64,000 nt of DNA from Micromonospora sp. WMMD961 (lineage in GTDB: Bacteria; Actinomycetota; Actinomycetes; Mycobacteriales; Micromonosporaceae), in NCBI RefSeq assembly GCF_029626145.1, contig NZ_JARUBJ010000002.1, positions 4,561,501-4,625,500 on the forward strand. The letters are read 5' to 3'. Position 1 is the stretch's first letter. Each line of letters opens with the position of its first letter. The translations under genes and the position numbers were made by a program. Shown piece by piece: positions 24,663 through 32,665 of the stretch. The notes below the pieces were generated by a model. The model was given only the letters and a program-made list of their open reading frames with translations, did no database searches and was not told where the DNA came from.

Positions 24663-25539
24663 CCTTGCCACCCGACCGCCGCTGCTCCGGGTGGTCCGGT
24701 CCCGGCTTCGGCTGCGGCCCGGCCAGACCGGTGTCGTCATCGCCGGTCTGGTCCTCGTCATCGCCGTCGTCGGGTCGCTGCTGGCCCCACTCCTCTGGCC
24801 GCTCGACCAGAGCGCGGTCGCCCTGGACCAGACCCGGTTGGCACCGTCCTGGACCCACCTCGCCGGCACCGACGACCTCGGCCGGGACGTGGCGCACCGC
24901 GCCGTCTACGGGCTGCGGGTGTCGCTGCTCGTCGGCGCGGTCGCCGCGCTCGTCGCCACCGTCCTCGGCGGCGTGGTCGGCGGAATCGCCGGTACGCTCG
25001 GCGGCCGGGTCGACCGCGTCCTGATGCGGATCGTGGACACCATCGCCGCGATGCCGCACCTGCTGTTGGGCATCTTCATCGTCGCCATGCTGCGGCCCAG
25101 CCTCGGCGCGGTGATCGCCTCCGTCGGGCTCACCCACTGGCTCTCCACCGCGCGCATCGTCCGGTCCGAGTTGCTCAGCCTTCGTACCCGGCCGTTCGTC
25201 GACGCCGCCATCAGCGGCGGAGCCGGTCGGGGCCGGGTCCTGACGCGACACCTGCTGCCCCATGTGCTGCCCCGGCTGGCGCTGGCCACCACCCTGATGA
25301 TTCCGCACGCGGTGTGGCACGAGACGGCGCTGTCCTTCCTCGGCCTCGGCCTGCCGCCGCACCTCGCCTCGCTGGGCAACATGATCAACGACGGTCAGGG
25401 GTCGCTGCTGACCGGTGCGTGGTGGGCCAGCCTGGCGCCGGGTGCGGTCATCGTCGTCGTCACCCTCGCCATCGCGGTCCTCGCCGCCCGCTGGCGCGAC
25501 CGCCTCGATCCCCGGGTCCGAGCGGAGCTGCACCTGTGA
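24655..25539 (+). CDS. nikC: ABC importer permease (NikC/DppC type)
   Basis: 294 residues. The periplasmic segment HLAGTDDLGRDVAHRAVYG is the DppC/NikC hallmark, followed by helices and the EAA loop AISGGAGRGRVLTRHLLPHV and LSFLGLGLPPHLASLGNMI. Pairs with the preceding permease to form the transmembrane channel. GTGA overlap with the ATPase gene. Confidence 0.9.
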   Translation: MTDLATRPPLLRVVRSRLRLRPGQTGVVIAGLVLVIAVVGSLLAPLLWPLDQSAVALDQTRLAPSWTHLAGTDDLGRDVAHRAVYGLRVSLLVGAVAALVATVLGGVVGGIAGTLGGRVDRVLMRIVDTIAAMPHLLLGIFIVAMLRPSLGAVIASVGLTHWLSTARIVRSELLSLRTRPFVDAAISGGAGRGRVLTRHLLPHVLPRLALATTLMIPHAVWHETALSFLGLGLPPHLASLGNMINDGQGSLLTGAWWASLAPGAVIVVVTLAIAVLAARWRDRLDPRVRAELHL

Positions 25540-26540
25540 CCACCACCGAACACGTCTCCGCCCCGGCGCCCGGCCGCACCACCGAAACCGGCCCGCTGCT
25601 GGCAGTGGACGGCCTCGGCGTCGAGTTCCGGCTGCGCGACACGACAGTGCGCGCCGTCACCGACCTCAACCTCACCGTACGGGCCGGTGAACTGCTGGCC
25701 GTCGTCGGCGAGTCCGGCTGCGGCAAGTCCGTCCTGGCCCACGCGCTGCTCGGCCTGTTGCCGGGCAACGCCACGATCACCGGCCACGCCGTCCTGCACC
25801 ACCCCGGCACCGACCCGGTCGACCTGGTCACCTGCGGTCAGCGTCACCTGGCCCGGCGGGTACGCGGCCGTCGGGTCGGGCTGGTCCCGCAGAGCCCGGC
25901 CACCGCGCTGAACCCGGTCCGCACCGGACGGCGACTCCTCACCGAGACGCTGCGCGCGCACGGTCGGGACCGCGCCGACGCCGACCGGCTCGCCCTCGAC
26001 GTCGGGCTCGACCCGGCCGACCTGGACCGCTACCCGCACGAACTCTCCGGCGGCATGGCGCAGCGGCTGGTCACCGCCCTCGCACTGGCACCGGACCCGT
26101 CGCTGCTCATCGCCGACGAGCCCACCACCGGCCTCGACCGGCCGCTGGTGGACCACACCCTCGACCTGCTGCGCCGCCGCTGCGACAACGGATCGGCCGT
26201 CGTCCTCATCACGCACGACCTGGCCGCCGCGCAACGGGTCGCCGACACCGTCGCCGTCATGTACGCCAGCCGCGTCGTGGAACACCGGGATGCGGAACCG
26301 CTCTTCACCGCGCCAGCCCACCCGTACGCGGCGGCGCTGCTCGACGCCCTGCCGGACCGCGCCTTCCGGCCGGTGCCCGGCGACCCGCCGATGCTCACCG
26401 CGCTGCCTCCGGGCTGCGCCTTCGCGCCCCGCTGCCCGCACCGCACCGACACCTGCGCGATCCAACCACCGCCGACACCGGTCGCCGGTGACGGCACTGT
26501 CGTCTGCCACCACCCGATCCACACCGGAGCCGTCGCGTGA
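25536..26540 (+). CDS. nikD: ABC importer ATPase (NikD/DppD type)
   Basis: 334 residues. Walker A GESGCGKS, Q-loop VGLVPQSP, signature LSGGMAQR, Walker B LLIADEPTTGLD, H-loop ITHDL. The C-terminal CAFAPRCPHRTDTC has the cysteine-rich oligopeptide-transporter ATPase tail, which in relatives can hold an Fe-S cluster. GTG start overlaps the nikC stop and GTGA overlaps nikE. Confidence 0.9.
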   Translation: MTTTEHVSAPAPGRTTETGPLLAVDGLGVEFRLRDTTVRAVTDLNLTVRAGELLAVVGESGCGKSVLAHALLGLLPGNATITGHAVLHHPGTDPVDLVTCGQRHLARRVRGRRVGLVPQSPATALNPVRTGRRLLTETLRAHGRDRADADRLALDVGLDPADLDRYPHELSGGMAQRLVTALALAPDPSLLIADEPTTGLDRPLVDHTLDLLRRRCDNGSAVVLITHDLAAAQRVADTVAVMYASRVVEHRDAEPLFTAPAHPYAAALLDALPDRAFRPVPGDPPMLTALPPGCAFAPRCPHRTDTCAIQPPPTPVAGDGTVVCHHPIHTGAVA

Positions 26541-27217
26541 CCAGCCAGCAGCACCTACTCGCCGACGAGGTCACCGTCGGATACGGCCGTCAGGTCGTGC
26601 TCGACGGCGTCACGGTGCGGGTCGATCGGGCCGAGACGGTCGGACTTCGCGGCCCGTCCGGCTGCGGCAAGTCGACACTGGTCCGGGTCCTGGCCCTGCT
26701 GCACCGCCCGGACCACGGCCAGGTCAGCATCGACGGCACGCCGGTCCACGGAGTGCGCTACGCCGTGCCGGTCGACCTGCGGACCCGCGTCGCCGTCCTC
26801 TTCCAGAGCCCGCGCGCCGCCGCCGATCCCCGGCTGAGCCTCGACGACCTGATGGCCGAACCGCTCCGCGCCGTCCGAACGCCCGAGTCGACGGTCCGGG
26901 AGCGGGTGGCCGAACTCGCCGACCTCGTCGGCCTCACCGCCGACCTGCGCGGCCGACGCCCACACGCGGTGTCCGACGGGCAACTACAACGGGCCTGCCT
27001 CGCCCGCGCCCTCGTACACCGGCCGGACTACCTGCTCTGTGACGAGGCCACGGCGATGCTGGACGCCTCGACCCAGGCGCACGTCGCCGCCGTCATCCGC
27101 GACTACCAGCGCACCCAGCGGGCCGGCGTCCTGGTCATCAGCCACGACCAGACGCTGATGGACCGCTGGTGCGACCGGATCGTCGACCTCGCTGGTGCAG
27201 CGAGGGCACACGCCTGA
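26537..27217 (+). CDS. nikE: ABC importer ATPase (NikE/DppF type)
   Basis: 226 residues, shorter than typical DppF and lacking the Cys-rich tail, as NikE often does. Walker A GPSGCGKST, Q-loop VLFQSPRAA, Walker B YLLCDEATAMLD, H-loop VISHDQ. The signature reads AVSDGQLQR, i.e. VSDGQ rather than LSGGQ, a modest variant. Last gene of the operon. Confidence 0.87.
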   Translation: MTSQQHLLADEVTVGYGRQVVLDGVTVRVDRAETVGLRGPSGCGKSTLVRVLALLHRPDHGQVSIDGTPVHGVRYAVPVDLRTRVAVLFQSPRAAADPRLSLDDLMAEPLRAVRTPESTVRERVAELADLVGLTADLRGRRPHAVSDGQLQRACLARALVHRPDYLLCDEATAMLDASTQAHVAAVIRDYQRTQRAGVLVISHDQTLMDRWCDRIVDLAGAARAHA

Positions 27218-27303
27218 CCCTCGGTGCGGTGCGGTACGTTGCGAATGCCGGGGCAGCGGGCGATCGGCGTCAGCTGTCATCGCGGCCGCTCAGGCGCGAC
27301 AGT

Positions 27304-27552
27304 TCAACCGACGTCGGCGGAAACCCGCCGAGCGCGGGAGTCTGGACGGCCAGCGAGGATGCCGGCGAGGATCTCCGCGCCGTCGACGACCCTCGGGCCG
27401 GGGCGGTCGAAGTAGGCGGCCGACAGGTGTCCATGCTTGTGTTGGCGGACCTGTTCGTCCCAGACCTCCTGGTCGTAGTCCGGGTCCGGTGGGATCCACT
27501 TATGGGAGCCGTCGCTGTAGTGGAACTTCTCGTCGCCGGGCCGCAGGAACCT
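27304..27552 (-). pseudogene. Gene remnant, 82 codons with no start
   Basis: On the minus strand an open frame begins directly after a TAG (27555-27553) and runs 82 codons to TGA (27306-27304) with coding-like composition: RFLRPGDEKFHYSDG, KWIPPDPDYDQEVWDEQVRQ, HGHLSAAYFDRPGPRVVDGA. It contains no ATG, GTG or TTG that would give a sensible protein, so it looks like the C-terminal part of a broken gene. I do not recognise the family. The 387-base gap 27218-27604 holds nothing else. Confidence 0.45.
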
Positions 27553-27604
27553 CTATCGTCTACAGCCTGCGGGCGGACGGACTCACCGGCACAGGGACGG
27601 GCAG

Positions 27605-28183
27605 ATGACCGACGACCACGACGCCGCCGGAGCGATGAACTTCATCTTCGAAGCCGGCGTCCTCAAACGCGCCGCCCGCACCGGCTGGTGGTTCGCTGGC
27701 GTCAAGCAACCCGAGTCCATCGCCGAGCACTCCTTCCGAACGGCGCTCATCGGAATGATGCTCGCCGCCATGGAGGGCGCCGACCCAGCCCGAGTGTCGA
27801 TGCTCTGCGTCCTGCACGACACCCAGGAAACCCGAATCACCGACATCCCACACATCGCCAAGCGCTATCTCACCGCCGTACCCAACACCGCCGTCACCGC
27901 CGACCAGGTCGCCGCCTGCCCACCGGCCGTCGCCGACGTCATCACCGCCGCAGTCGTCGAATACGAAGCCGGCGAGACACTAGAAGCTGTCGTCGCTCGT
28001 GACGCTGACAAGCTGGAATGCCTCGTCCAAGCCGTCGAGTACCGCCACCAAGGCGTCGACAACGTGCAGCGCTGGATCGACAGCTCACGAGCCGCCCTGA
28101 AGACCGCCAGCGCCCACCGCCTTGCCGACGCCGCCCTCAGCGGACAACCCCTGGCCTGGCTCACTCCCACGGCACAGGAGTAA
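27605..28183 (+). CDS. HD-domain hydrolase (YfbR-like 5'-nucleotidase family)
   Basis: 192 residues. HD-domain metal ligands: ESIAEHSFRTALI (His), VLHDTQETRITDIP (His-Asp) and ARDADKLECLVQAVEY (distal Asp). The pattern and length match the HD_3/YfbR-like 5'-deoxynucleotidase group, cytosolic enzymes that remove phosphate from nucleoside monophosphates. ATG preceded by GGGCAG. Stands alone; neighbours give no pathway. Confidence 0.8.
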   Translation: MTDDHDAAGAMNFIFEAGVLKRAARTGWWFAGVKQPESIAEHSFRTALIGMMLAAMEGADPARVSMLCVLHDTQETRITDIPHIAKRYLTAVPNTAVTADQVAACPPAVADVITAAVVEYEAGETLEAVVARDADKLECLVQAVEYRHQGVDNVQRWIDSSRAALKTASAHRLADAALSGQPLAWLTPTAQE

Positions 28184-28413
28184 GTGTTCAAGACGTGGCG
28201 TTGTATTGATCTCGGTGGGCGGCGAAGGCGATCAAAGCGGGCATCACACCTCTCAACCTGGGACGCAGGCAGTCAACGTTGGTCAACCTCTGTCGCTGCC
28301 GATCCACCTTCGACGGCCTGACGACGGCATGATCTTGGTGGCCCAGCACAACTAGCTCCGTCGATCGGCTCCTCGCAGAGCTAGACTCCTTCGTCCCGAA
28401 CGAACAGCTCTGC
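28184..28413. other. Intergenic stretch, no gene recognised
   Basis: 230 bases between the convergent HD hydrolase and quinone oxidoreductase genes. GC is lower than in the flanks. A minus-strand open frame that continues from within the next gene ends here (LRGVMPALIAFAAHRDQYN), with no start of its own; I see no supported gene or hairpin. Confidence 0.3.
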
Positions 28414-29400
28414 TCAACCGGCGACGTCCACGACGACCTTGCCCTCGGCGGTGCCGTCGGCGACCAGCCGGTGGGCGTCCATGACCGTGTCGAGCGTGAA
28501 CGTGCGTGGATCCAGTCGCGGGCGCAGGGCACCGGCGTCGGCCAGCGTCGCGATCTCGCGCAGGATGTCGCCGTGGTGTTCGCGGCCCCGTCCGGTGAGC
28601 ATCGGCAGCAAAGTGAACACGCCGGAGTAGGTCGCGCCACGAAACGACAGCGGGGCGAGCGAGTGCGACCCCCAACCCAACGCGCTGACGACGTGCCCGT
28701 GATAGGTGCGTACCGCCGCGAACGACGCGTCGAGCGTCGCGCCACCGACGTTGTCGACGACGACGTCGAACCCCTCGCCGCCGGTGTGCCTCTCGACGTA
28801 CTCCTCCACCGTGGTCGAGGTGTAGTCGATCGGCACGGCGCCCAGGCTCTCGATCACCCGCATGCTCGCCGGCCCGCCCGTGGCGTACGCCTCGGCGCCG
28901 CGCGCCTGGGCAAGCTGCACGCCCACGTATCCGACCCCGCCGGCACCGCCGTGCACCAGCACCTTCTGCCCGGCGCGGACCCCCGCCCGGTCGACCAGCC
29001 CCTCCCAGGAGGTAACCGCCGCCAGTGGCAACGCGGCGGCCTCCCGCATCGACAGACTGCTCGGTTTGCGGGCCAGCAGCCGGGCGTCCACGGCGGCGTA
29101 CTCGGCCAGCGAGCCCTGCAAGTCGCCCACTCCCCCGCACAGCCCGTACACCTCGTCTCCCGGCGCGAACCCGGCCACCTCCGCGCCGACCGCAGCGACG
29201 ACGCCGGCCAGGTCCAGTCCGAGCACCGCGGGCGGCTGGACCCGCGCGTGCGCGGCCTTTCCTGCCTGGATCTTCGTGTCGAGTGGGTTGACCCCGCTGG
29301 CGATGATCCGCACCAGCACCTGCCCCGCCCCGGGAGCGGGCTGATCGACGTCCTCCACCGTCAGTGGACTGTCGAACTCCCGCAGCACCGCAGCGCGCAT
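28414..29400 (-). CDS. Zinc-free quinone oxidoreductase (MDR superfamily)
   Basis: 328 residues. GroES-like N-domain (RIIASGVNPLDTKIQAG, VLGLDLAGVVAAVG) and Rossmann domain with the NADPH motif VLVHGGAGGVGYVGVQLAQ, characteristic of zeta-crystallin-like reductases; the structural and catalytic zinc cysteines of alcohol dehydrogenases are absent. Reduces quinones or enones with NADPH. Stands alone on the minus strand. Confidence 0.86.
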   Translation of the reverse strand: MRAAVLREFDSPLTVEDVDQPAPGAGQVLVRIIASGVNPLDTKIQAGKAAHARVQPPAVLGLDLAGVVAAVGAEVAGFAPGDEVYGLCGGVGDLQGSLAEYAAVDARLLARKPSSLSMREAAALPLAAVTSWEGLVDRAGVRAGQKVLVHGGAGGVGYVGVQLAQARGAEAYATGGPASMRVIESLGAVPIDYTSTTVEEYVERHTGGEGFDVVVDNVGGATLDASFAAVRTYHGHVVSALGWGSHSLAPLSFRGATYSGVFTLLPMLTGRGREHHGDILREIATLADAGALRPRLDPRTFTLDTVMDAHRLVADGTAEGKVVVDVAG

Positions 29401-29566
29401 GACGGTTCACACCCTCCGTGATCGATACATCACCTGGACGCTATCCAATTGGGTTGCCGGCCGGGCGACATCCGAGTTGTCCTGCGTCCGCATCCGGCGT
29501 GCCCGGCCGGACGACGATCGCGGCGAGCTACCCGAGGAAGGTCGCAACGGGCGGTCCGAGAACCTC

Positions 29567-30079
29567 TCAGCCGTCCTCGGCGCCGTCGAGCAGCGCCCGC
29601 CGCAAGGCCAACCGGTGCTCCCGACGGATCTCCGCCTCGCGGTAGCGCCTCCGGTCCCCGTCGGTCTCGGGTAGCAGCGGCGGCACCGTCCTCGGCTGGC
29701 CGTCGTCGTCGATGGCGACCATGACCAGGTGGGCGGTGGCCACGTCGGTGGGCGGCACGGCCCGGTCCCAGCGGTCGGCGGTGACCTTGACCGCGACCTC
29801 CATCGAGCTGCGTCCGGCCCAGGTGATGCGGGCGTCGACGTGCACGACGTCACCGACCCGCACCGCGCGCAGGAACGCGGTCTCGTCGATCGCGGCGGTG
29901 ACCGCCGGCCCGTCGGAGTGCCGGGCGGCGACCACCCCGGCCACCGAGTCGATGAGGTTGAGGATCCGGCCGCCGTGCACCGTACCCATCAGGTTGGTGT
30001 GGTGCTGGTCCATGATCTGCGACAGGGTCAGGTGCGACGCCGACGGCGCTCGGCCGGCGATCGTGGCGGTGTCGTGCAC
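29567..30079 (-). CDS. Hot-dog acyl-CoA thioesterase
   Basis: About 170 residues from the GTG at 30079 (start uncertain; the frame is open upstream through the riboswitch). YciA/BACH-type hot-dog fold: LTLSQIMDQHHTNLMGTVHG with the catalytic Asp/Asn-His-Gly arrangement, GGRILNLIDSVAGVVAARH, and DETAFLRAVRVGDVVHVDAR. Hydrolyses acyl-CoA thioesters in the cytosol. The nearest upstream signal on this strand is a cobalamin riboswitch, an unexpected partner for this family. Confidence 0.8.
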   Translation of the reverse strand: MHDTATIAGRAPSASHLTLSQIMDQHHTNLMGTVHGGRILNLIDSVAGVVAARHSDGPAVTAAIDETAFLRAVRVGDVVHVDARITWAGRSSMEVAVKVTADRWDRAVPPTDVATAHLVMVAIDDDGQPRTVPPLLPETDGDRRRYREAEIRREHRLALRRALLDGAEDG

Positions 30080-30210
30080 AGCGGTAGTCCGTCCCTCGGG
30101 AAACCACACCACCGGAACGCGGAAACACTGACGAGCACGCGCCGACGGACGGCACGTCACCCGCTGAGCCCACCCGCGAGGCCGACGGCGGCGCACACGG
30201 TCGTGTACGC

Positions 30211-30405
30211 AGCGCAGGCAGGTCTTCGGACTCGCGGGCCTGACCGGTCGCGCCGGTCTCCTACCGGCCGTCGCTTCCCAGGCCGACGGCCCAGTGCTGA
30301 TGACGGCGTTCGTTCCCACTCACCGCTGCGGGGCAGTCCCGGACTTCCACCGGGTTCCCTCTTACGACGCCCCGCCGGTCACGACGGGACGAACCAGCGC
30401 CGCCC
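30211..30405 (-). ncRNA. Cobalamin (AdoCbl-type) riboswitch
   Basis: Read on the minus strand the conserved elements occur in order: AGAGGGAA, CCGGTGGAAGTCCGGGACTG, CCCCGCAGCGGTGAG, GCCTGGGAAGCGACGG, the B12 box GGTAGGAGACCGGC, and the closing GTCCGAAGACCTGCCTGC. All core motifs of the Cbl class are present, so it looks intact. It is followed only by a thioesterase gene about 130 bases downstream; between them is a possible 13-codon frame (30198-30157). No B12 synthesis or transport gene follows. Confidence 0.9.
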
Positions 30406-30541
30406 GCAGCATAGCTGGCCAGGGAAGTCGTGGCACCGGGGGCACAGCGCGGGGATACCAGCGCGGCGTCGTCAGCTTTTGCCATGTGAGGAAAAGATCG
30501 CCAGCTCTTGAAAAAAGCCTCACTCGGGTCAGGATATTCAG

Positions 30542-32644
30542 ATGCGTCGTCTCCCTCAGACTCCGGGGCGGGTGCTCTCGGGTGTCCTCGCGCTCCTCCT
30601 CGCCTCGGCGGTCGCTCTCCTCGCGTCCGCCCAACCCGCCGCGGCTCACGGGACTCTCGCCATGTCCACGCCGGCGGGTGGGGCCACGGTGAGCGAGCCG
30701 TTGACGGCGGTGCAGCTCTTCTTCACGGAGAAGACCGCGCCCAACGCGTTCTTCACCGTCACCGCCCCGGGCGGCATCCGGGTCGACAACAGCTGGTCGT
30801 ACGGGGAGCCGAAGCCGCTGGACAAGCCGGTACGGGAGTACTTCCTGGTCAACGGGCAGTTCGAGCCACGTGAGTACACGACCGGGTTCCCGTCGACGGT
30901 GGCCGTCAGCCACCTGCCGGCCAAGGGCCAGTACTCGGTGAGCTACCTGTCGGTCGCCTCGGACGGCGACACCGTGCGGGGCACGCTGACCTTCCGCTAC
31001 AACGGGCCGGTGACGGCGGCGCCCAAGGGGTGGAGCCCGCCGACGACCCAGCCGGACCCGGCGCTGGTGGCCGCCACCGAGCAGCACGGGTCGTCCGGGC
31101 AGGCGTCGGCGGTGCCGACAACCTCGGCGCAGCCGGTGACCCAGCCGTCCGGGGCTGCGGTGGCCCCGCCGACCGGGCCGGCCGAGGAGCGCGATTCGGG
31201 AGCACTGGCCTGGGCCGGCTGGGCGGCGGCGATCGCGGCGCTCGTGGCGGCGGCCGGATTCGTCGTCTGGCGTCGCCGGACGGCGTCCACCGGCAAACCC
31301 ACCGGCCGGGGCCGTACCGCACCGGGGACCTCAGGTCGACGCGGCGGCGGTGCGCGTACCACGAACAGGCCCGCCGGCAAGACCGGCGGGGGCAGGACCA
31401 TCGCCGCGAAGACGGCCGCTGCCAAGACCTCCGCGGGCAAGGCCGGCGCGGCGAGCGGCGTCGGTGCGCAGCCCACGGGCGGTAAGCGGCGACCGGCCGC
31501 CGTGCCGGCGGCGCGTACCGGCAACGCGGTCGTCACGGCCCGCACGGGCGTCGCGGTCGACCCGACGCCCACCGACCAGGAACCGAAGGCCCTGGCCACC
31601 GCCGACCAGGAGACGAAGGCCCTCACCGCCACCGACGACGGGTCGACTGTCGACCGCGGGGCACGGCCCGACACGGACCTCGCCGCCGTGACACCCGGGT
31701 CCCGGCTGAGCAACGGCCACCTGGCGCTGCTCGTCGGCGGCCTGGTGGTAGCCCTGCTGGCCGGGTTCGGGCTGGCTCGCATCGGCACCGGCGACCAGAG
31801 CCCGGCGAACACCGCCCGCCAGCCGGCGGGCGCTCCGCCCGCCTCCGGGCAGGGCGTGTCCGCGACCGACGGGCACCAGCACCCGGCGGGCACCGGCCCG
31901 CACACGCACCGAGGTGACGGCGCGGCGGGCGAGACGCTGGCGACCGGAACGACGGTCAGCGCCGGCGGGTACACCCTGCAACCGCTGGAGCGGTCCCAAC
32001 CCGCCGGGGTACGCGCCGACTACCGCTTCCGGATCGTCGGGACCGACCGGCAGCCGGCGACCCGCTTCACGGTCGTCCACGACAAGCCGTTGCACATGAT
32101 CGTGGTCGGCCGCGACCTGAGCGGCTACCAGCACCTGCACCCGACGATGGCCCCCGATGGCACCTGGAGCGTCCCCCTGACGCTGGCCCAACCCGGCGGC
32201 TACCGCGTCTACGCCGACTTCTCCGTCACCGCGACCAACGGTGCGCAACTGCCTCTCGTGCTGGGCGTCGACCACACCGTGCCCGGGGCGCACACCCCCG
32301 CCGCTCTGCCGCCCACGCAGGCACAGGCGACCGCAGGGGCGTACGCGGTGTCGATGAACGGCACCCCGTCGGTGGGGGTGACGGTGCCGATGCAGTTCCA
32401 GGTCCAGCGCGCCGACTCAGCGACGCCCCCGCAGTTGGAGCGCTACCTGGGCGCGTACGGGCACCTGGTCGTGGTCCGCGAGGGCGACCTCGGCTACGTG
32501 CACGTCCACCCCGAGCAGGAGCTGGTCGACGGAACTGTCCAGTTCTGGCTGACCGCGCCCAGCTCGGGCCGGTACCGGGCCTTCTTCGACTTCCAGGTGG
32601 ACGGGAAGGTGCACACCGCCGAGTACACGATCAACGTGCCCTGA
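30542..32644 (+). CDS. CopC-domain fusion membrane protein with Lys/Ala-rich linker and C-terminal His-containing domain
   Basis: 700 residues. Signal peptide (LLASAVALLASAQPAAA-HGTL, mature N-terminal His typical of CopC), CopC-like beta domain (35-150), helix 220-243, a 145-residue linker rich in Ala, Lys, Gly and Thr (TIAAKTAAAKTSAGKAGAA), helix 391-415, a His-rich patch (GHQHPAGTGPHTHRGDG) and a C-terminal extracytoplasmic beta domain with PLHMIVVGRDLSGYQHLHP and GYVHVHPEQ. Topology places both metal-type domains outside and the basic linker inside. ATG with AGGATA site. Likely copper handling at the cell surface; the fusion is unusual. Confidence 0.75.
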   Translation: MRRLPQTPGRVLSGVLALLLASAVALLASAQPAAAHGTLAMSTPAGGATVSEPLTAVQLFFTEKTAPNAFFTVTAPGGIRVDNSWSYGEPKPLDKPVREYFLVNGQFEPREYTTGFPSTVAVSHLPAKGQYSVSYLSVASDGDTVRGTLTFRYNGPVTAAPKGWSPPTTQPDPALVAATEQHGSSGQASAVPTTSAQPVTQPSGAAVAPPTGPAEERDSGALAWAGWAAAIAALVAAAGFVVWRRRTASTGKPTGRGRTAPGTSGRRGGGARTTNRPAGKTGGGRTIAAKTAAAKTSAGKAGAASGVGAQPTGGKRRPAAVPAARTGNAVVTARTGVAVDPTPTDQEPKALATADQETKALTATDDGSTVDRGARPDTDLAAVTPGSRLSNGHLALLVGGLVVALLAGFGLARIGTGDQSPANTARQPAGAPPASGQGVSATDGHQHPAGTGPHTHRGDGAAGETLATGTTVSAGGYTLQPLERSQPAGVRADYRFRIVGTDRQPATRFTVVHDKPLHMIVVGRDLSGYQHLHPTMAPDGTWSVPLTLAQPGGYRVYADFSVTATNGAQLPLVLGVDHTVPGAHTPAALPPTQAQATAGAYAVSMNGTPSVGVTVPMQFQVQRADSATPPQLERYLGAYGHLVVVREGDLGYVHVHPEQELVDGTVQFWLTAPSSGRYRAFFDFQVDGKVHTAEYTINVP

Positions 32645-32665
32645 GCCCGGAGCTTTCTCCCTGCT

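Noticed and set aside
28188..28745. Minus-strand frame ending in LRGVMPALIAFAAHRDQYN as a possible transposase remnant
   Set aside because: Most of it overlaps the quinone oxidoreductase gene out of frame; no DDE or other transposase motif and no terminal repeats.
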